Shown here piece by piece: positions 45,255 to 55,771 of a stretch of DNA of 64,000 nt. The DNA comes from Arthrobacter sp. FW306-07-I (GTDB lineage Bacteria > Actinomycetota > Actinomycetes > Actinomycetales > Micrococcaceae). Location: assembly GCF_021800405.1 (NCBI RefSeq), contig NZ_CP084550.1, forward strand, positions 3,410,001-3,474,000, read 5' to 3'. The translations under genes were made by a program, and so were the position numbers. Position 1 is the first letter of the stretch. Every line of letters starts with the position of its first letter. Under the pieces are notes generated by a model that was given only the letters and a program-made list of their open reading frames with translations, was not told the DNA's origin and ran no database searches.

Positions 45255-45497
45255 TCACCCGTGCGCAGCGACGTAGGTGACCAGCCCGTCCACGGTGGCC
45301 ACGGCAGGGTAGTCGGCCTCGGGGATGTCCACGCCGGTGGTCTCCGCGATGACCTCCACCAGGCGGAGGAAGTCCAGCGAGTCCAGCTCCAGGTCCTGGC
45401 GGAGCCTGGCGGCACCGTCCAAGTCTTCGGGCTCGACGTCGGGAGCTACTTTCCCGATCGCCGCCGCCACCGCCTGGCGCGCGTCCTGTTCATTCAC
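45255..45497 (-). CDS. Acyl carrier protein
   Basis: 80 residues; phosphopantetheine attachment serine S40 in LELDSLDFLRLVE. Acidic, helical. Sits between the E2 and hydrolase genes in the dehydrogenase operon, so it is probably a dedicated carrier for acyl groups made there, not the fatty acid synthase ACP. AGGAGG precedes the ATG. Confidence 0.88.
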   Translation of the reverse strand: MNEQDARQAVAAAIGKVAPDVEPEDLDGAARLRQDLELDSLDFLRLVEVIAETTGVDIPEADYPAVATVDGLVTYVAAHG

Positions 45498-45519
45498 GGT
45501 TCCTCCTCGCTTGCAGGTT

Positions 45520-46998
45520 TCACAGCTTGTCCGGCTCCTGCAGCAGTTCGTCGATGCGTGCCAGGAACCGGCCGCCCCGCAGCCCGTCGCTCACCCGGTG
45601 GTCCGCGGACAGGGTGGCAATGGCGGCGTGCCGGATGCCGAGCATCCCGTTGTGCGCAAACGGCTGCTCCAGGACCCTGCCGAACCCCACCATGGCCACC
45701 TGCGGCGGGTAGATCACCCCGTACACGCTTTCGACGCCCAGATCCCCCAGGTTGGTCACCGTGATGGTGGGGTCGGCCATCTCCGCGCGCTGCAGCCTGC
45801 CCGCCCTTGCCCGGCTGACCAGGTCGCGCAGCTGGTCCATGAGTTCACCCAGGCTGAGGGTGTCGGCGTCGTGCAGGGCCGGGGCCACCAGCCCGCCATG
45901 CCGCAGTGCGACGGCGACGCCCAGGTGCACTTCGCTGCTGGGGTGGAACGCGCCCTTGGTGAAGAAGCCGTTCAGGTCCGGCACTTCCTTGGCTGCCAGC
46001 GCGGTGGCCTTCAGCAGCAGGGCGGAAGGCACCAGCCGCGACGACACCGGCCGCTGCTGGTTCGCCGCCTGCATCCAGGCCATCGCCGCCGCCAGGTCCA
46101 GCGTGGTGGACAGGTAATAGTGCGGGATCTCTTTCTTGGACCGGGACATCAGCGCACCCACCGCCTGCCGCAGGGTCTCAGCCTTGCCGCCGGCCGCCGT
46201 CGGGCGTTTTTGCCGTGGTGCCTCTTCCGCGGCTTCGGGCGCAGGCTCCCGGGCAGGAGCTTCCGACGGCGGCGCTTCCGCAACCTGTTCGCGGGGTGGC
46301 CGCCCCCTGGGCGGGACTGCGGAGAGCACGTCGTCCTCGGTCACCGCGCCGCCGGGGCCGGTTCCGCTGACCTCCTGCAGGTCGACGCCCAGTTCGGCCG
46401 CCAGCCGCCGCGCCAGCGGCGATGACCGGATCCGTCTGGCTTCCGCAAGTGCCGGCGCTTCCGGCGCCTGCGGGGCCGCTGCTTCCTCCGTCGCCGCTGC
46501 GGCGAGGGTATCAGCTGCGGCGCGTTCGACGTCGGCCCGCATCACCTCGCCGCCGGGCCCGCTCCCGATGATGTGTCCGACGTCGACCCCCAGGGTGTGC
46601 GCAAGGTGCCGGACGGGCGGGGCGGCTTTGACTGCCGGCTCCGGGTGCCCGGCCTCGGCACCCTGGTGAGCGGGCGTTGGCTCCCGGGCTGCCAAAGGTG
46701 AGCGGGCGTCGGAGGAAAGCGTGCCGGAAGTGAGCGGGGGTTGGGCGGGAGGGAGTTCGGCGGGGGTGGCGGTGATCCGGGCGATGGGGGTGCCCACGTC
46801 CACGGTGTCGCCGATGTCCACTAGGAATTCGGCCACCACGCCGTCCTGGAACGACTCGATGTCCATCACGGTCTTGTCCGTATCCACGGCCGCCACGAGG
46901 TCGCCCTTGTGGACGTAGTCCCCGGGTTTGACCAGCCATTCCACCACCTTGCCGTGCTCCATGTCCGCGCCCAGGGACGGCATCCGGAACTCATCCAC
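45520..46998 (-). CDS. Dihydrolipoamide acyltransferase (E2) of a 2-oxoacid dehydrogenase
   Basis: 492 residues. Lipoyl domain (~1-80) with lipoylated lysine in [11 protein letters not shown]. Two peripheral-subunit-binding domains follow ([19 protein letters not shown] and [20 protein letters not shown]) in P/A-rich linkers. The catalytic domain ends with ADHRVSDG (H and D). Having two such binding domains and one lipoyl domain is unusual. The start GTG 46998 overlaps the E1beta end by 8 bp; ATG 46983 is possible. No E3 gene is nearby. Confidence 0.88.
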   Translation of the reverse strand: MDEFRMPSLGADMEHGKVVEWLVKPGDYVHKGDLVAAVDTDKTVMDIESFQDGVVAEFLVDIGDTVDVGTPIARITATPAELPPAQPPLTSGTLSSDARSPLAAREPTPAHQGAEAGHPEPAVKAAPPVRHLAHTLGVDVGHIIGSGPGGEVMRADVERAAADTLAAAATEEAAAPQAPEAPALAEARRIRSSPLARRLAAELGVDLQEVSGTGPGGAVTEDDVLSAVPPRGRPPREQVAEAPPSEAPAREPAPEAAEEAPRQKRPTAAGGKAETLRQAVGALMSRSKKEIPHYYLSTTLDLAAAMAWMQAANQQRPVSSRLVPSALLLKATALAAKEVPDLNGFFTKGAFHPSSEVHLGVAVALRHGGLVAPALHDADTLSLGELMDQLRDLVSRARAGRLQRAEMADPTITVTNLGDLGVESVYGVIYPPQVAMVGFGRVLEQPFAHNGMLGIRHAAIATLSADHRVSDGLRGGRFLARIDELLQEPDKL

Positions 46999-47984
46999 CG
47001 GCGCCCACGGCCCTTCGCGCGGCCGCCATGACCCGCTCCACGGACGGCAGGGCCGCCTGCTCCAGGTGCTTGGCGTACGGAACGGGCACCTCCTCGCTGC
47101 ACACCCGCTCCACCGGTGCGTCCAGGTCGAAGAACGCCTGCTCGCTGATCCTGGCCGCGATCTCCGCGGAGATGCTGCCGCTGCGCCAGCCTTCATCCAC
47201 CACCACGGCCCGGTGCGTCCTGGCCACGCTGTCCAGAAGGGTGTGCGTGTCCAGCGGGCGAAGGGTGCGCAGGTCGATCACGTCAGTCCCGATGCCCTCC
47301 CCGGCAAGCTGGTCCGCGGCCTCCTGCACCAGGGGCAGTGTGCCGCCGTATGTGATGAGCGTGACCGTGTCCCCGCTTCCGTCAGCCCGCCTCAGGACCG
47401 CTGCCTTGTCGATGCCCACGGCGCCGGCGTCCTCGTCCAGCTCGCCCGCCACGTTGTACAGCGAACCGTGCTCGAAAATCAGCACCGGATCCGGGTCCTG
47501 CAGCGCGGTCCACAACATGCCGCGGGCGTCAGCCAGGGTGGCCGGGGCCAGGATCCTGAGCCCGGGGATGTGCGCGTACCAGCCCTCCAGGCTGTGCGAG
47601 TGCTGGGCGCCCAGCTGCCGGCCGGCGCCGGTGGTCATCCGGATGACGATGGGCACGTTGAACTGGCCGCCGGACATGTGCAGCAGGGTGGCGGCGTTGT
47701 TTGATGATCTGGTCCAGCGCCAGCAGGCTGAAGTTGACCGTCATGATTTCGACGACGGGCCGCATGCCGCCCAGCGCAGCACCGATGCCGGCACCCACGA
47801 ACCCGGATTCGGAGAGCGGGGTATCGCGGATCCGCTCCGGCCCGAATTCCTCCAGCAGGCCCAGGCTGACGGCGAAGCTTCCGCCGTACCGGCCCACGTC
47901 CTCACCCATGAGGAACACGCGTTCGTCGCGCTGCATCGCGTCGCGGAGGGCCGCGCGCATCGCTTCACGGTATGTGGTTTTCAT
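46991..47984 (-). pseudogene. 2-oxoacid dehydrogenase E1 beta subunit, frameshifted
   Basis: Transketolase-type beta subunit starting [29 protein letters not shown] and [17 protein letters not shown] are family blocks. At about 47698-47702 the frame breaks: DQIIKQ instead of the expected [17 protein letters not shown]. Removing one A from AAA in TCAAACAACG restores a ~330-residue protein ending [19 protein letters not shown] and on to 46991. The start overlaps the E1alpha stop (ATGA). Everything else about the gene is intact, so a sequencing error is plausible. Confidence 0.88.
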
Positions 47985-49030
47985 CCTGCCGCCCCGCCTT
48001 TCCCTGGCCCCTTGCTGATGTCCGTCCCACTGTTGATTTCTTCCAACCGGTCGCTGTACACGAACCGGGCGAGTTCGGACACCGGTTCCGGTGTCCCGTT
48101 CTCGGCGAATCCGACGGCGGTGCTGATCTCCGCGTCCACGTCCGCCTGCAGCTCGTCCCATTCCTCCTCCGGCAACTGTCCGGCCGCCTGCATGGCACCC
48201 TGCAGCAGGCGGATGGGGTCCCGTTCCATCCACTGCGCCACCTCGGACTTCTCCCGGTAGAGCTCGGGATCGAACATGGAGTGGGCACGGAAGCGGTAGG
48301 TGCGCAGTTCCAGGAAGTACGGGCCGCCGCCGGACCGCACTGCGTCCACGGCGCGCCGCGCGGCTTCCTCCACCGCGAGCACATCCATGCCGTCCACGGC
48401 CCATGACGGGATCTCGTACGCCGCGGCCGTGAGCGCGATGTCGGTCTGGGATTCGGACCGGACCAGCGCGGTTCCCATGGCGTAGAGGTTGTTTTCGCAG
48501 CAGAACAGCACCGGCAGCTGCCACAGGGCGGCCAGGTTCATGCTCTCGTGGAACTCGCCTTCGGCCACGGCGCCCTCGCCAAAGAAGCAGACGGTCACCT
48601 GCTGGCGCCCGGCCATCCGGTCCGCGAGCGCCAGGCCGACGGCGAGCGGCAGCCCGCCTGCCACGATCGCGTTTCCGCCGTAGAAACGGGTGGCGGCGTC
48701 GAACAGGTGCATCGACCCGCCGCGGCCCCGGCAGCAGCCCTCGGCATGGCCGTACATTTCGGCGAGGATGGCGCCGGCGGAGACGCCGCGCAGGAGGGCG
48801 TGCCCATGCTCCCGGTACGTGGCCACCACCGCGTCCTCAGGCGCCAGGGCTTCCATCACCCCGGCCGCCACGGCTTCCTCACCGATATACACATGCAGGA
48901 AGCCGCGGATCTTGGCCGCGCTGTACAGCTCGATGCATTTTTCCTCGAGCCGGCGTACCCGCAGCATCTGCCGCAGGAGGTGCCGTGCGTGCCCCGCGTC
49001 CGGGACGCCCTGGTTCTTGAGGGCGGTCAT
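47981..49030 (-). CDS. 2-oxoacid dehydrogenase E1 alpha subunit
   Basis: 349 residues, thiamine diphosphate enzyme. The TPP motif spans [19 protein letters not shown] to CCENN (about residues 150-180). The conserved [11 protein letters not shown] and GRGGSMHLF segments shape the active site. The phosphorylation loop [15 protein letters not shown] (about 245) is present. Acts with E1beta and E2 to oxidatively decarboxylate pyruvate, acetoin or a branched-chain acid. The specificity cannot be read with certainty; acetoin-type is likely from size and from the separate carrier and ligase genes. Confidence 0.9.
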   Translation of the reverse strand: MTALKNQGVPDAGHARHLLRQMLRVRRLEEKCIELYSAAKIRGFLHVYIGEEAVAAGVMEALAPEDAVVATYREHGHALLRGVSAGAILAEMYGHAEGCCRGRGGSMHLFDAATRFYGGNAIVAGGLPLAVGLALADRMAGRQQVTVCFFGEGAVAEGEFHESMNLAALWQLPVLFCCENNLYAMGTALVRSESQTDIALTAAAYEIPSWAVDGMDVLAVEEAARRAVDAVRSGGGPYFLELRTYRFRAHSMFDPELYREKSEVAQWMERDPIRLLQGAMQAAGQLPEEEWDELQADVDAEISTAVGFAENGTPEPVSELARFVYSDRLEEINSGTDISKGPGKGGAAG

Positions 49031-49049
49031 GGCTGGTCCTTGCGGGTGC

Positions 49050-50885
<1,836 letters not shown>

Positions 50886-50903
50886 AGTGGTCCTCCCTCG
50901 TGC

Positions 50904-52235
50904 CTAGAACCCGGAGGGCTCGGTCTCGAACTCGGGTCCGCCGGGCTGGTACTCGTGGTGCAGCGGCCGCAGCGCCTCGGTCCGGGGATGCCAGAACAGG
51001 GCGTCGTAGCGTTCCCCCATCCGCGTGGGGACGTAGTTGCCCCGCTCCCGGTGCGGGTTGTACACCACGCCGATGGCCCGGTGGCCGCGCCAGGAGGTGA
51101 GCCAGGGCCCGGTCCTGTCGGCACCGAACACCAGGACGGACGGCTCGCCCAGTGCCTCGTTGAGGAGGTCCTCGTGGCTCCCGTGTACGGCGGCAGGCAC
51201 ATCCATTACCCACTCCGGTGATCCCCATGACTCCGCTGCGGTGACCGAGCCGGCGTAGGACGCGAACCCCGCCAGCACCACCTCTCCGGGGTGCCGCTGC
51301 CGGACCAGCTGCCCGATGTTGACCTTGCCGTCATGCGCCATGTCCGTTGCCCGGGCATCGCCCACGTGCGTGTTGTGCGCCCACACCAGCCCCTTGGAGT
51401 CCGGTCCGTGGTGGCGCGCGATCCGGTCGATGGTGTCGCTCATGTGGTGGTCCCGGATGTTCCAGGACTGCTGGTCGCCGCGCACCATGGTGCGGTAGTA
51501 GCGCTCAGCGTTGGTGGCCACGATGGCATTCTGGACGGCGTCGAAGGCCGCCGGATTATCCTGCATCCGGCCCAGCGTTCGCCGCCGGACCTCCGCCAGC
51601 AGTGCCACCACGTCCGCCTCGCAGGACTGTGGCACCAGCCGGCCGCTCAAGGCATACCGCTGGGGGTCCTCGCGGTACGGAACGAAGCAGTGCCAGGCCT
51701 GCATGGCGGCCGGGAGGGCGTCCTCGGCGTTGGCCTCGAGCCAGGAGAAGATCTCCCGCAGCGAATCCCACAGGGAGTAGACATCGAGGCCGTAGAAGCC
51801 GGTGCGCTGGTGCGCGGGGAGGTCCAGGTTCCGGTCGCGCAGCCAGGTGAGGAACTCCGCCACCTCCTGGTTGGCCCACATCCAGGTGGGCCAGCGTTCA
51901 AAGCCCGCCAGCAGCCGGCGGGCATCCATGTCCTGGCCGGCCTCGCCCCGGACCCAGCGGTTGATCCGCCAGCAGTCCGGCCAGTCCCCTTCCACCCCGA
52001 TCCATGTGAAGCCGTACTCTTCGATGAGCCGCCGGCTGAGCAGCGCCCGCCAGTGGTAATACTCCCGGGTGCCGTGCGATGCCTCGCCAAGGCAGACGAA
52101 CCGGGCGGGGGCAGCGAGGCGGACCAGGGATTCGAGGTGGTCCGCCGTGGCCAGGGGGTGGGCGAGGCGGCGGATCTGGCCCGTTTCAGCCGCCCGTTCC
52201 TCACCCCGCTCAGCCCAGCGGCCGTCAGCGTTCAT
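50904..52235 (-). CDS. Erythromycin-esterase-like protein
   Basis: 443 residues of the EreA/EreB-like family. The catalytic region has LGEASHGTREYYHWR (about residue 45) with the catalytic histidine, and EGDWPDC and VWAHNTHVGDARA supply acidic and histidine residues. Relatives occur in mycobacterial DosR genes, fused to a phosphoribosyltransferase (Rv2030c); here the two are separate. Real substrate unknown; macrolide hydrolysis is not implied. Overlaps the fusion gene by 11 bp. Confidence 0.85.
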   Translation of the reverse strand: MNADGRWAERGEERAAETGQIRRLAHPLATADHLESLVRLAAPARFVCLGEASHGTREYYHWRALLSRRLIEEYGFTWIGVEGDWPDCWRINRWVRGEAGQDMDARRLLAGFERWPTWMWANQEVAEFLTWLRDRNLDLPAHQRTGFYGLDVYSLWDSLREIFSWLEANAEDALPAAMQAWHCFVPYREDPQRYALSGRLVPQSCEADVVALLAEVRRRTLGRMQDNPAAFDAVQNAIVATNAERYYRTMVRGDQQSWNIRDHHMSDTIDRIARHHGPDSKGLVWAHNTHVGDARATDMAHDGKVNIGQLVRQRHPGEVVLAGFASYAGSVTAAESWGSPEWVMDVPAAVHGSHEDLLNEALGEPSVLVFGADRTGPWLTSWRGHRAIGVVYNPHRERGNYVPTRMGERYDALFWHPRTEALRPLHHEYQPGGPEFETEPSGF

Positions 52236-53580
52236 CCCTGGCCTCCGGCCTGGACCGCCCCACCGGCTCGGGCAGAAGGTACTGCCGGAACCAGTCCGCG
52301 GCAAGGCTGGCTGCCATGGCCAGGGTGCCGGGCTCTTCGAAGAGATGGGTGGCGCCCGGGACAACCTCCAGCCGGGTGGGGGCCTGCATCTGGGCCATAG
52401 CCTGCCGGTTGAGGGCCAGCACCTGCGTGTCCGCGCCACCGACGATCAGGAGGGTGGGCGCTTTCACGGCCGCCAGCCGCGGGCCTGCCAGGTCCGGACG
52501 TCCGCCACGGGACACCACGGCTTCAACCTGGGCGCCGGGCTCTGCGGCGGCCCACAGGGCGGCGCCCGCGCCGGTGCTGGCCCCGAAGTAGCCGATCCGG
52601 CCGGCCGAGCCGTCGTGCCGTGCCTCCAGCCAATGGGTTGCCGAGGAAAGGCGGTGTGCCAGCAGGGCGATGTCGAACACGTTCGCCCGGTTGACCTCCT
52701 CCTCCGGGGTAAGCAGGTCAAGCAGCAGGGTGCCCAGGCCTGCCCCGTGCAGCACGGAGGCGACGAAGCGGTTGCGGGGACTGTGCCGGCTGCTGCCGCT
52801 GCCGTGGGCAAAGAGGACGGTGCCGTCGCACCTGGCGGGCAGGTAGAGGCTGCCCCTCAACACCACCCGGCCGTTGGGAATCTCCACGTCCTGCTCCAGG
52901 CTCCCGTCCCCGCCTTCCTCGGCGCGGCGGCGTGCCGGGGATGCGGCGGCGTCCAGCAACTGCACCACCTCGCCATCTTCGGTGGGCGAGAAGTCGTGGT
53001 AGTAGTAGCCCACGGCCTGGAAGTGCTGGGGCGAGAGCAGGCAGACGACGTCGTCCGGTTCCTTCAGCTCCACGATGGCACGGGCAGGGGCAACAGGAAC
53101 GGCAAGGATCACTTTCGCCGCGCCGAGGTGCCGGGCCACCTGGCAAGCGGCCCTGGCGGTGGAACCGGTGGCGATGCCGTCATCCACGATGATCACCGTG
53201 CGGCCGTCGAGGTTGATGCGGGGACGCCCTTGGCGGAACCGCGCCACCCTGCTTTCCAGCAGTGCCCGTTCCTGCCGTTCCACTTGCTGCAGGTCCTCCT
53301 GCGAAACCCGGGCCAGGGACATGGTGCGCGCATCCAGGACGCGGACTCCGCCCTCCCCGATGGCCCCCATGGCCACCTCGGGCTGGAACGGAACCCCCAG
53401 TTTCCGCACCACGATCACGTCCAGCGGCGCTTCGAGGGCCTTTGCTACTTCGAACGCCACCGGGACACCGCCGCGGGGCAGGCCCAGCACCACCACGTCC
53501 CGTCCTCGCAGGCCCGCAAGCCGTTTGCCCAGCCGCCGCCCGGCGTCGGACCTGTCATGAAACGCAACCATAGCTGTCAC
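52225..53580 (-). CDS. Phosphoribosyltransferase - dienelactone-hydrolase-like fusion
   Basis: 451 residues. Residues ~1-215 form a type I phosphoribosyltransferase with PRPP loop VIIVDDGIATGSTARAA (about 128) and VVVLGLPRGGVPVA. Residues ~220-440 form an alpha/beta hydrolase: VLFAHGSGSSRHSP, nucleophile YFGASTGAGAAL, LIVGGADTQ and ATHLFEEPG. The same two-domain layout occurs in the mycobacterial DosR-regulon protein Rv0571c (from memory). GTG 53580 overlaps the previous stop (GTGA); ATG 53571 is possible. Substrates unknown. Confidence 0.87.
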   Translation of the reverse strand: MTAMVAFHDRSDAGRRLGKRLAGLRGRDVVVLGLPRGGVPVAFEVAKALEAPLDVIVVRKLGVPFQPEVAMGAIGEGGVRVLDARTMSLARVSQEDLQQVERQERALLESRVARFRQGRPRINLDGRTVIIVDDGIATGSTARAACQVARHLGAAKVILAVPVAPARAIVELKEPDDVVCLLSPQHFQAVGYYYHDFSPTEDGEVVQLLDAAASPARRRAEEGGDGSLEQDVEIPNGRVVLRGSLYLPARCDGTVLFAHGSGSSRHSPRNRFVASVLHGAGLGTLLLDLLTPEEEVNRANVFDIALLAHRLSSATHWLEARHDGSAGRIGYFGASTGAGAALWAAAEPGAQVEAVVSRGGRPDLAGPRLAAVKAPTLLIVGGADTQVLALNRQAMAQMQAPTRLEVVPGATHLFEEPGTLAMAASLAADWFRQYLLPEPVGRSRPEARDER

Positions 53581-53924
53581 CCGCCATGCATGATTTCTTC
53601 CCCGGGCACCGCTGCCGCGGCAGGGGCCCAGGACATGCGGAGGACAAAGTGGGCATCGGAACTGCTCTTGGCAATCACGGCCCCTGCGTCCCCCGCAAGC
53701 TTGACGCCGAATTCGATTTCGATCTTTTCCGGAGTTAGTTCCGCCATGGCCTCCAGTGCTGCGCGGGCGGCGGGGCGGACGCTGGCGAGTGCATCTTCCA
53801 GTCGCCTGCCCGTGTCCAGGATTCCCTGCTCGTTCCGTGCGGGATGGTCCACGCCGTAGCTGTCATCAGCAGCCTCGACAAGCACGGTCCCGGATCCCAC
53901 TTCGTACCGCAGCACCTCGGTCAT
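53577..53924 (-). CDS. Trypco1 (CU044_2847-type) small protein
   Basis: 115 residues. The pattern TVLVEAADDSYGVDHPA, ASVRPAARAALEAM, KIEIEFGVKLAGDAGAVIAKSSSDAHFVLRMSW matches the trypsin-co-occurring domain 1 family. That family is often beside trypsin-like or effector genes in actinobacteria. No protease is adjacent here, so its partner may be encoded elsewhere. Second gene of the operon. Confidence 0.78.
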   Translation of the reverse strand: MTEVLRYEVGSGTVLVEAADDSYGVDHPARNEQGILDTGRRLEDALASVRPAARAALEAMAELTPEKIEIEFGVKLAGDAGAVIAKSSSDAHFVLRMSWAPAAAAVPGEEIMHGG

Positions 53925-53939
53925 GGCGGATTCCTTTTA

Positions 53940-54296
53940 CTAATGCGAGACGCGGTAAGTCCGGCGGACGTCGGTGCTGGGCTTGATGGCCACCGCTGTT
54001 ACCACCAGTGCCACTGCCCCTGCGATCCATGACGTCCAGGCAGCCCCCGTCGCGCCCGTGTATGTTCCGAGCCATGGCGAGAGGACCAGTCCTGCTGCGA
54101 GGATGGCCTGCACGTATTCCATGGCCGGAGTTCCCGGCATGGCCAGGTTGATGATGCCGCTGACCACCAGGAGCCCGCCGAAGACGAGCATGAGGGTGGT
54201 GGACATGTTTTGCTGCCGCGTGAACAGGACCGCCACCGCGGTAAAGAGTCCGGCGGCAGCAGCTACGTAGTCCTGCCACCGATACCACTTCTTCAC
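53940..54296 (-). CDS. SPW-repeat membrane protein
   Basis: 118 residues with four hydrophobic helices. Contains the SPW signature LSPWLGTYTG (about residue 72) and a second, diverged W motif (YRWQDYVAAAAG) near the N-terminus. Function of the family is unknown. First gene of the ten-gene operon; AAAGGAAAG precedes the ATG. Confidence 0.82.
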   Translation of the reverse strand: MKKWYRWQDYVAAAAGLFTAVAVLFTRQQNMSTTLMLVFGGLLVVSGIINLAMPGTPAMEYVQAILAAGLVLSPWLGTYTGATGAAWTSWIAGAVALVVTAVAIKPSTDVRRTYRVSH

Positions 54297-54400
54297 TGAA
54301 CTTTCCTTTCTGTTCTGGGACGGCTGCGCCCTGTGCGTTTCCCGTCCCGCGGGCCTTTGTTTCCCGCGATTTAAGTCAACGCCTGGCGCTGTTCGGGGTG

Positions 54401-54417
54401 TAGGGCAGAAAGACCTA
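54401..54417 (-). promoter_or_regulatory. Candidate DevR-type box upstream of the ten-gene operon
   Basis: TAGGGCAGAAAGACCTA is an imperfect 6-5-6 palindrome. It matches the DosR consensus only in part (outer GG/CC and the A/T-rich centre). It lies 22 bp upstream of TTGACT (minus strand, 54379-54374), a usual activator position. No good -10 follows, as in activator-dependent promoters. Weak evidence. Confidence 0.35.
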
Positions 54418-54551
54418 GGCAGGACAGCGCCTGCATTGCGTCGCGATTCACTGCCAACTCACAGCAATCGCCCCTGCAAATAGCGGTCCCGGTGTGCAAG
54501 AGTGACCGCAGCGCTGGGGCGCAGGTGAATACCCGACCGTGGAGGTTGCCC

Positions 54552-55769
54552 GTGAACCGAAGACCACTCCGTCCCTTCGCTGCGGTGAGGCGCCCCTCTC
54601 CCATGCTGCTGCCCGTTCTGGCACTGTTCCTGTCCGGAGTGGTGGCCTGCCAGGCGCCCGCTCCCGCGCCGGCTCCGCAAACAGCCACGCCGTCCGGTGC
54701 TGCCACGCCTTCGCCAAGCGCTTCACCGGCAACGGCAACACCCACGGCAAACCCAAGCTCCGCTGCAGACGCTGTCGACGCCGTAAAGGCCGCCGGCACA
54801 CCCCAGCACATCTTCGTGATCAACCTGGAAAACAAGGGATACGCCAGCGTCTGGGGCGACAACTCCCCCGCCCCGTACTTGTCCGGAACACTGCGGAAGA
54901 AGGGCGTGCTGCTGCAGAACTACTACGGCATAGCGCACAACTCACTGCCCAACTACCTGGCCCAGATTTCCGGGCAACCCCCCAACGACAGCACCGAGAA
55001 GGACTGCCACACCTACACCGGGTTCACCGCCACTGGAACCAATTCGGACGGCACGCTGCAGGGCGACGGGTGCGTCTATCCGGAGAACGTCCAGACCTTG
55101 GCAGGGCAACTGGCGGCGCAGGGCAAAACCTGGAAGGGCTACATGGAGGACATGCAGCAGCCGTGCGAGCACCCGGTCCTGGAAGAGGCCGACAACCACA
55201 TCAAGGCCACCCCGGAGGAGCAGTACTCCACCCACCACAACCCCTTTGTGTACTTCCGCTCCATCACCTCATCCCCGGAGTGCGCAAGGAACGTTGTGAA
55301 CTCCTCGGCCCTCAAGGACGACCTGCAGTCCGTGGACACCACCCCGAACCTTGCCTACATCACGCCCAACCTCTGCCATGACGGGCATGACGGCACCTGC
55401 GCCGACGGCTCGGACGGCGGCCTGGGTGCGGCGGACAGCTGGCTCAAGGAGCAGGTGCCGGCCATCCTGTCCTCCCCGGCGTACAAGCAGGACGGGATGC
55501 TGGTGATCACCTTCGATGAGGCCGAGGGCGACGCCGCCGGGCCGTCCGAACCGGCCAGTGCCGTACCAGCCGGCGGCACGGCGGGCGGCAAGGTGGGCGC
55601 GCTGGTCCTGTCCCCGTTCAGCGAGGCGGGGACCTCATCGGACCGGGCCTACAACCACTACAGCCTGCTGGCCAGCATCGAGGACTTCTTCCGCCTCCCC
55701 CGCCTGGGACTGGCGGCAGACCCCGGTGCGAGGGTCTTCAGCGACGACGTTTACCGGAAGGAATCCTGA
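54552..55769 (+). CDS. Secreted phosphoesterase lipoprotein
   Basis: 405 residues. Signal peptide with lipobox VVAC near residue 35, then a P/A/T-rich spacer (about residues 36-75) and a phosphoesterase-family domain of the phospholipase C/acid phosphatase type. Motifs: IFVINLENKGYASVWGD (metal and nucleophile region), NYYGIAHNSLPNYLAQISGQ, LVITFDEAEGDAA and NHYSLLASIEDFF. GTG 54552 is preceded by GGAGG at 6 nt. Followed 2 bp later by a paralogue, so co-transcribed. Confidence 0.85.
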   Translation: MNRRPLRPFAAVRRPSPMLLPVLALFLSGVVACQAPAPAPAPQTATPSGAATPSPSASPATATPTANPSSAADAVDAVKAAGTPQHIFVINLENKGYASVWGDNSPAPYLSGTLRKKGVLLQNYYGIAHNSLPNYLAQISGQPPNDSTEKDCHTYTGFTATGTNSDGTLQGDGCVYPENVQTLAGQLAAQGKTWKGYMEDMQQPCEHPVLEEADNHIKATPEEQYSTHHNPFVYFRSITSSPECARNVVNSSALKDDLQSVDTTPNLAYITPNLCHDGHDGTCADGSDGGLGAADSWLKEQVPAILSSPAYKQDGMLVITFDEAEGDAAGPSEPASAVPAGGTAGGKVGALVLSPFSEAGTSSDRAYNHYSLLASIEDFFRLPRLGLAADPGARVFSDDVYRKES

Positions 55770-55771
55770 GG

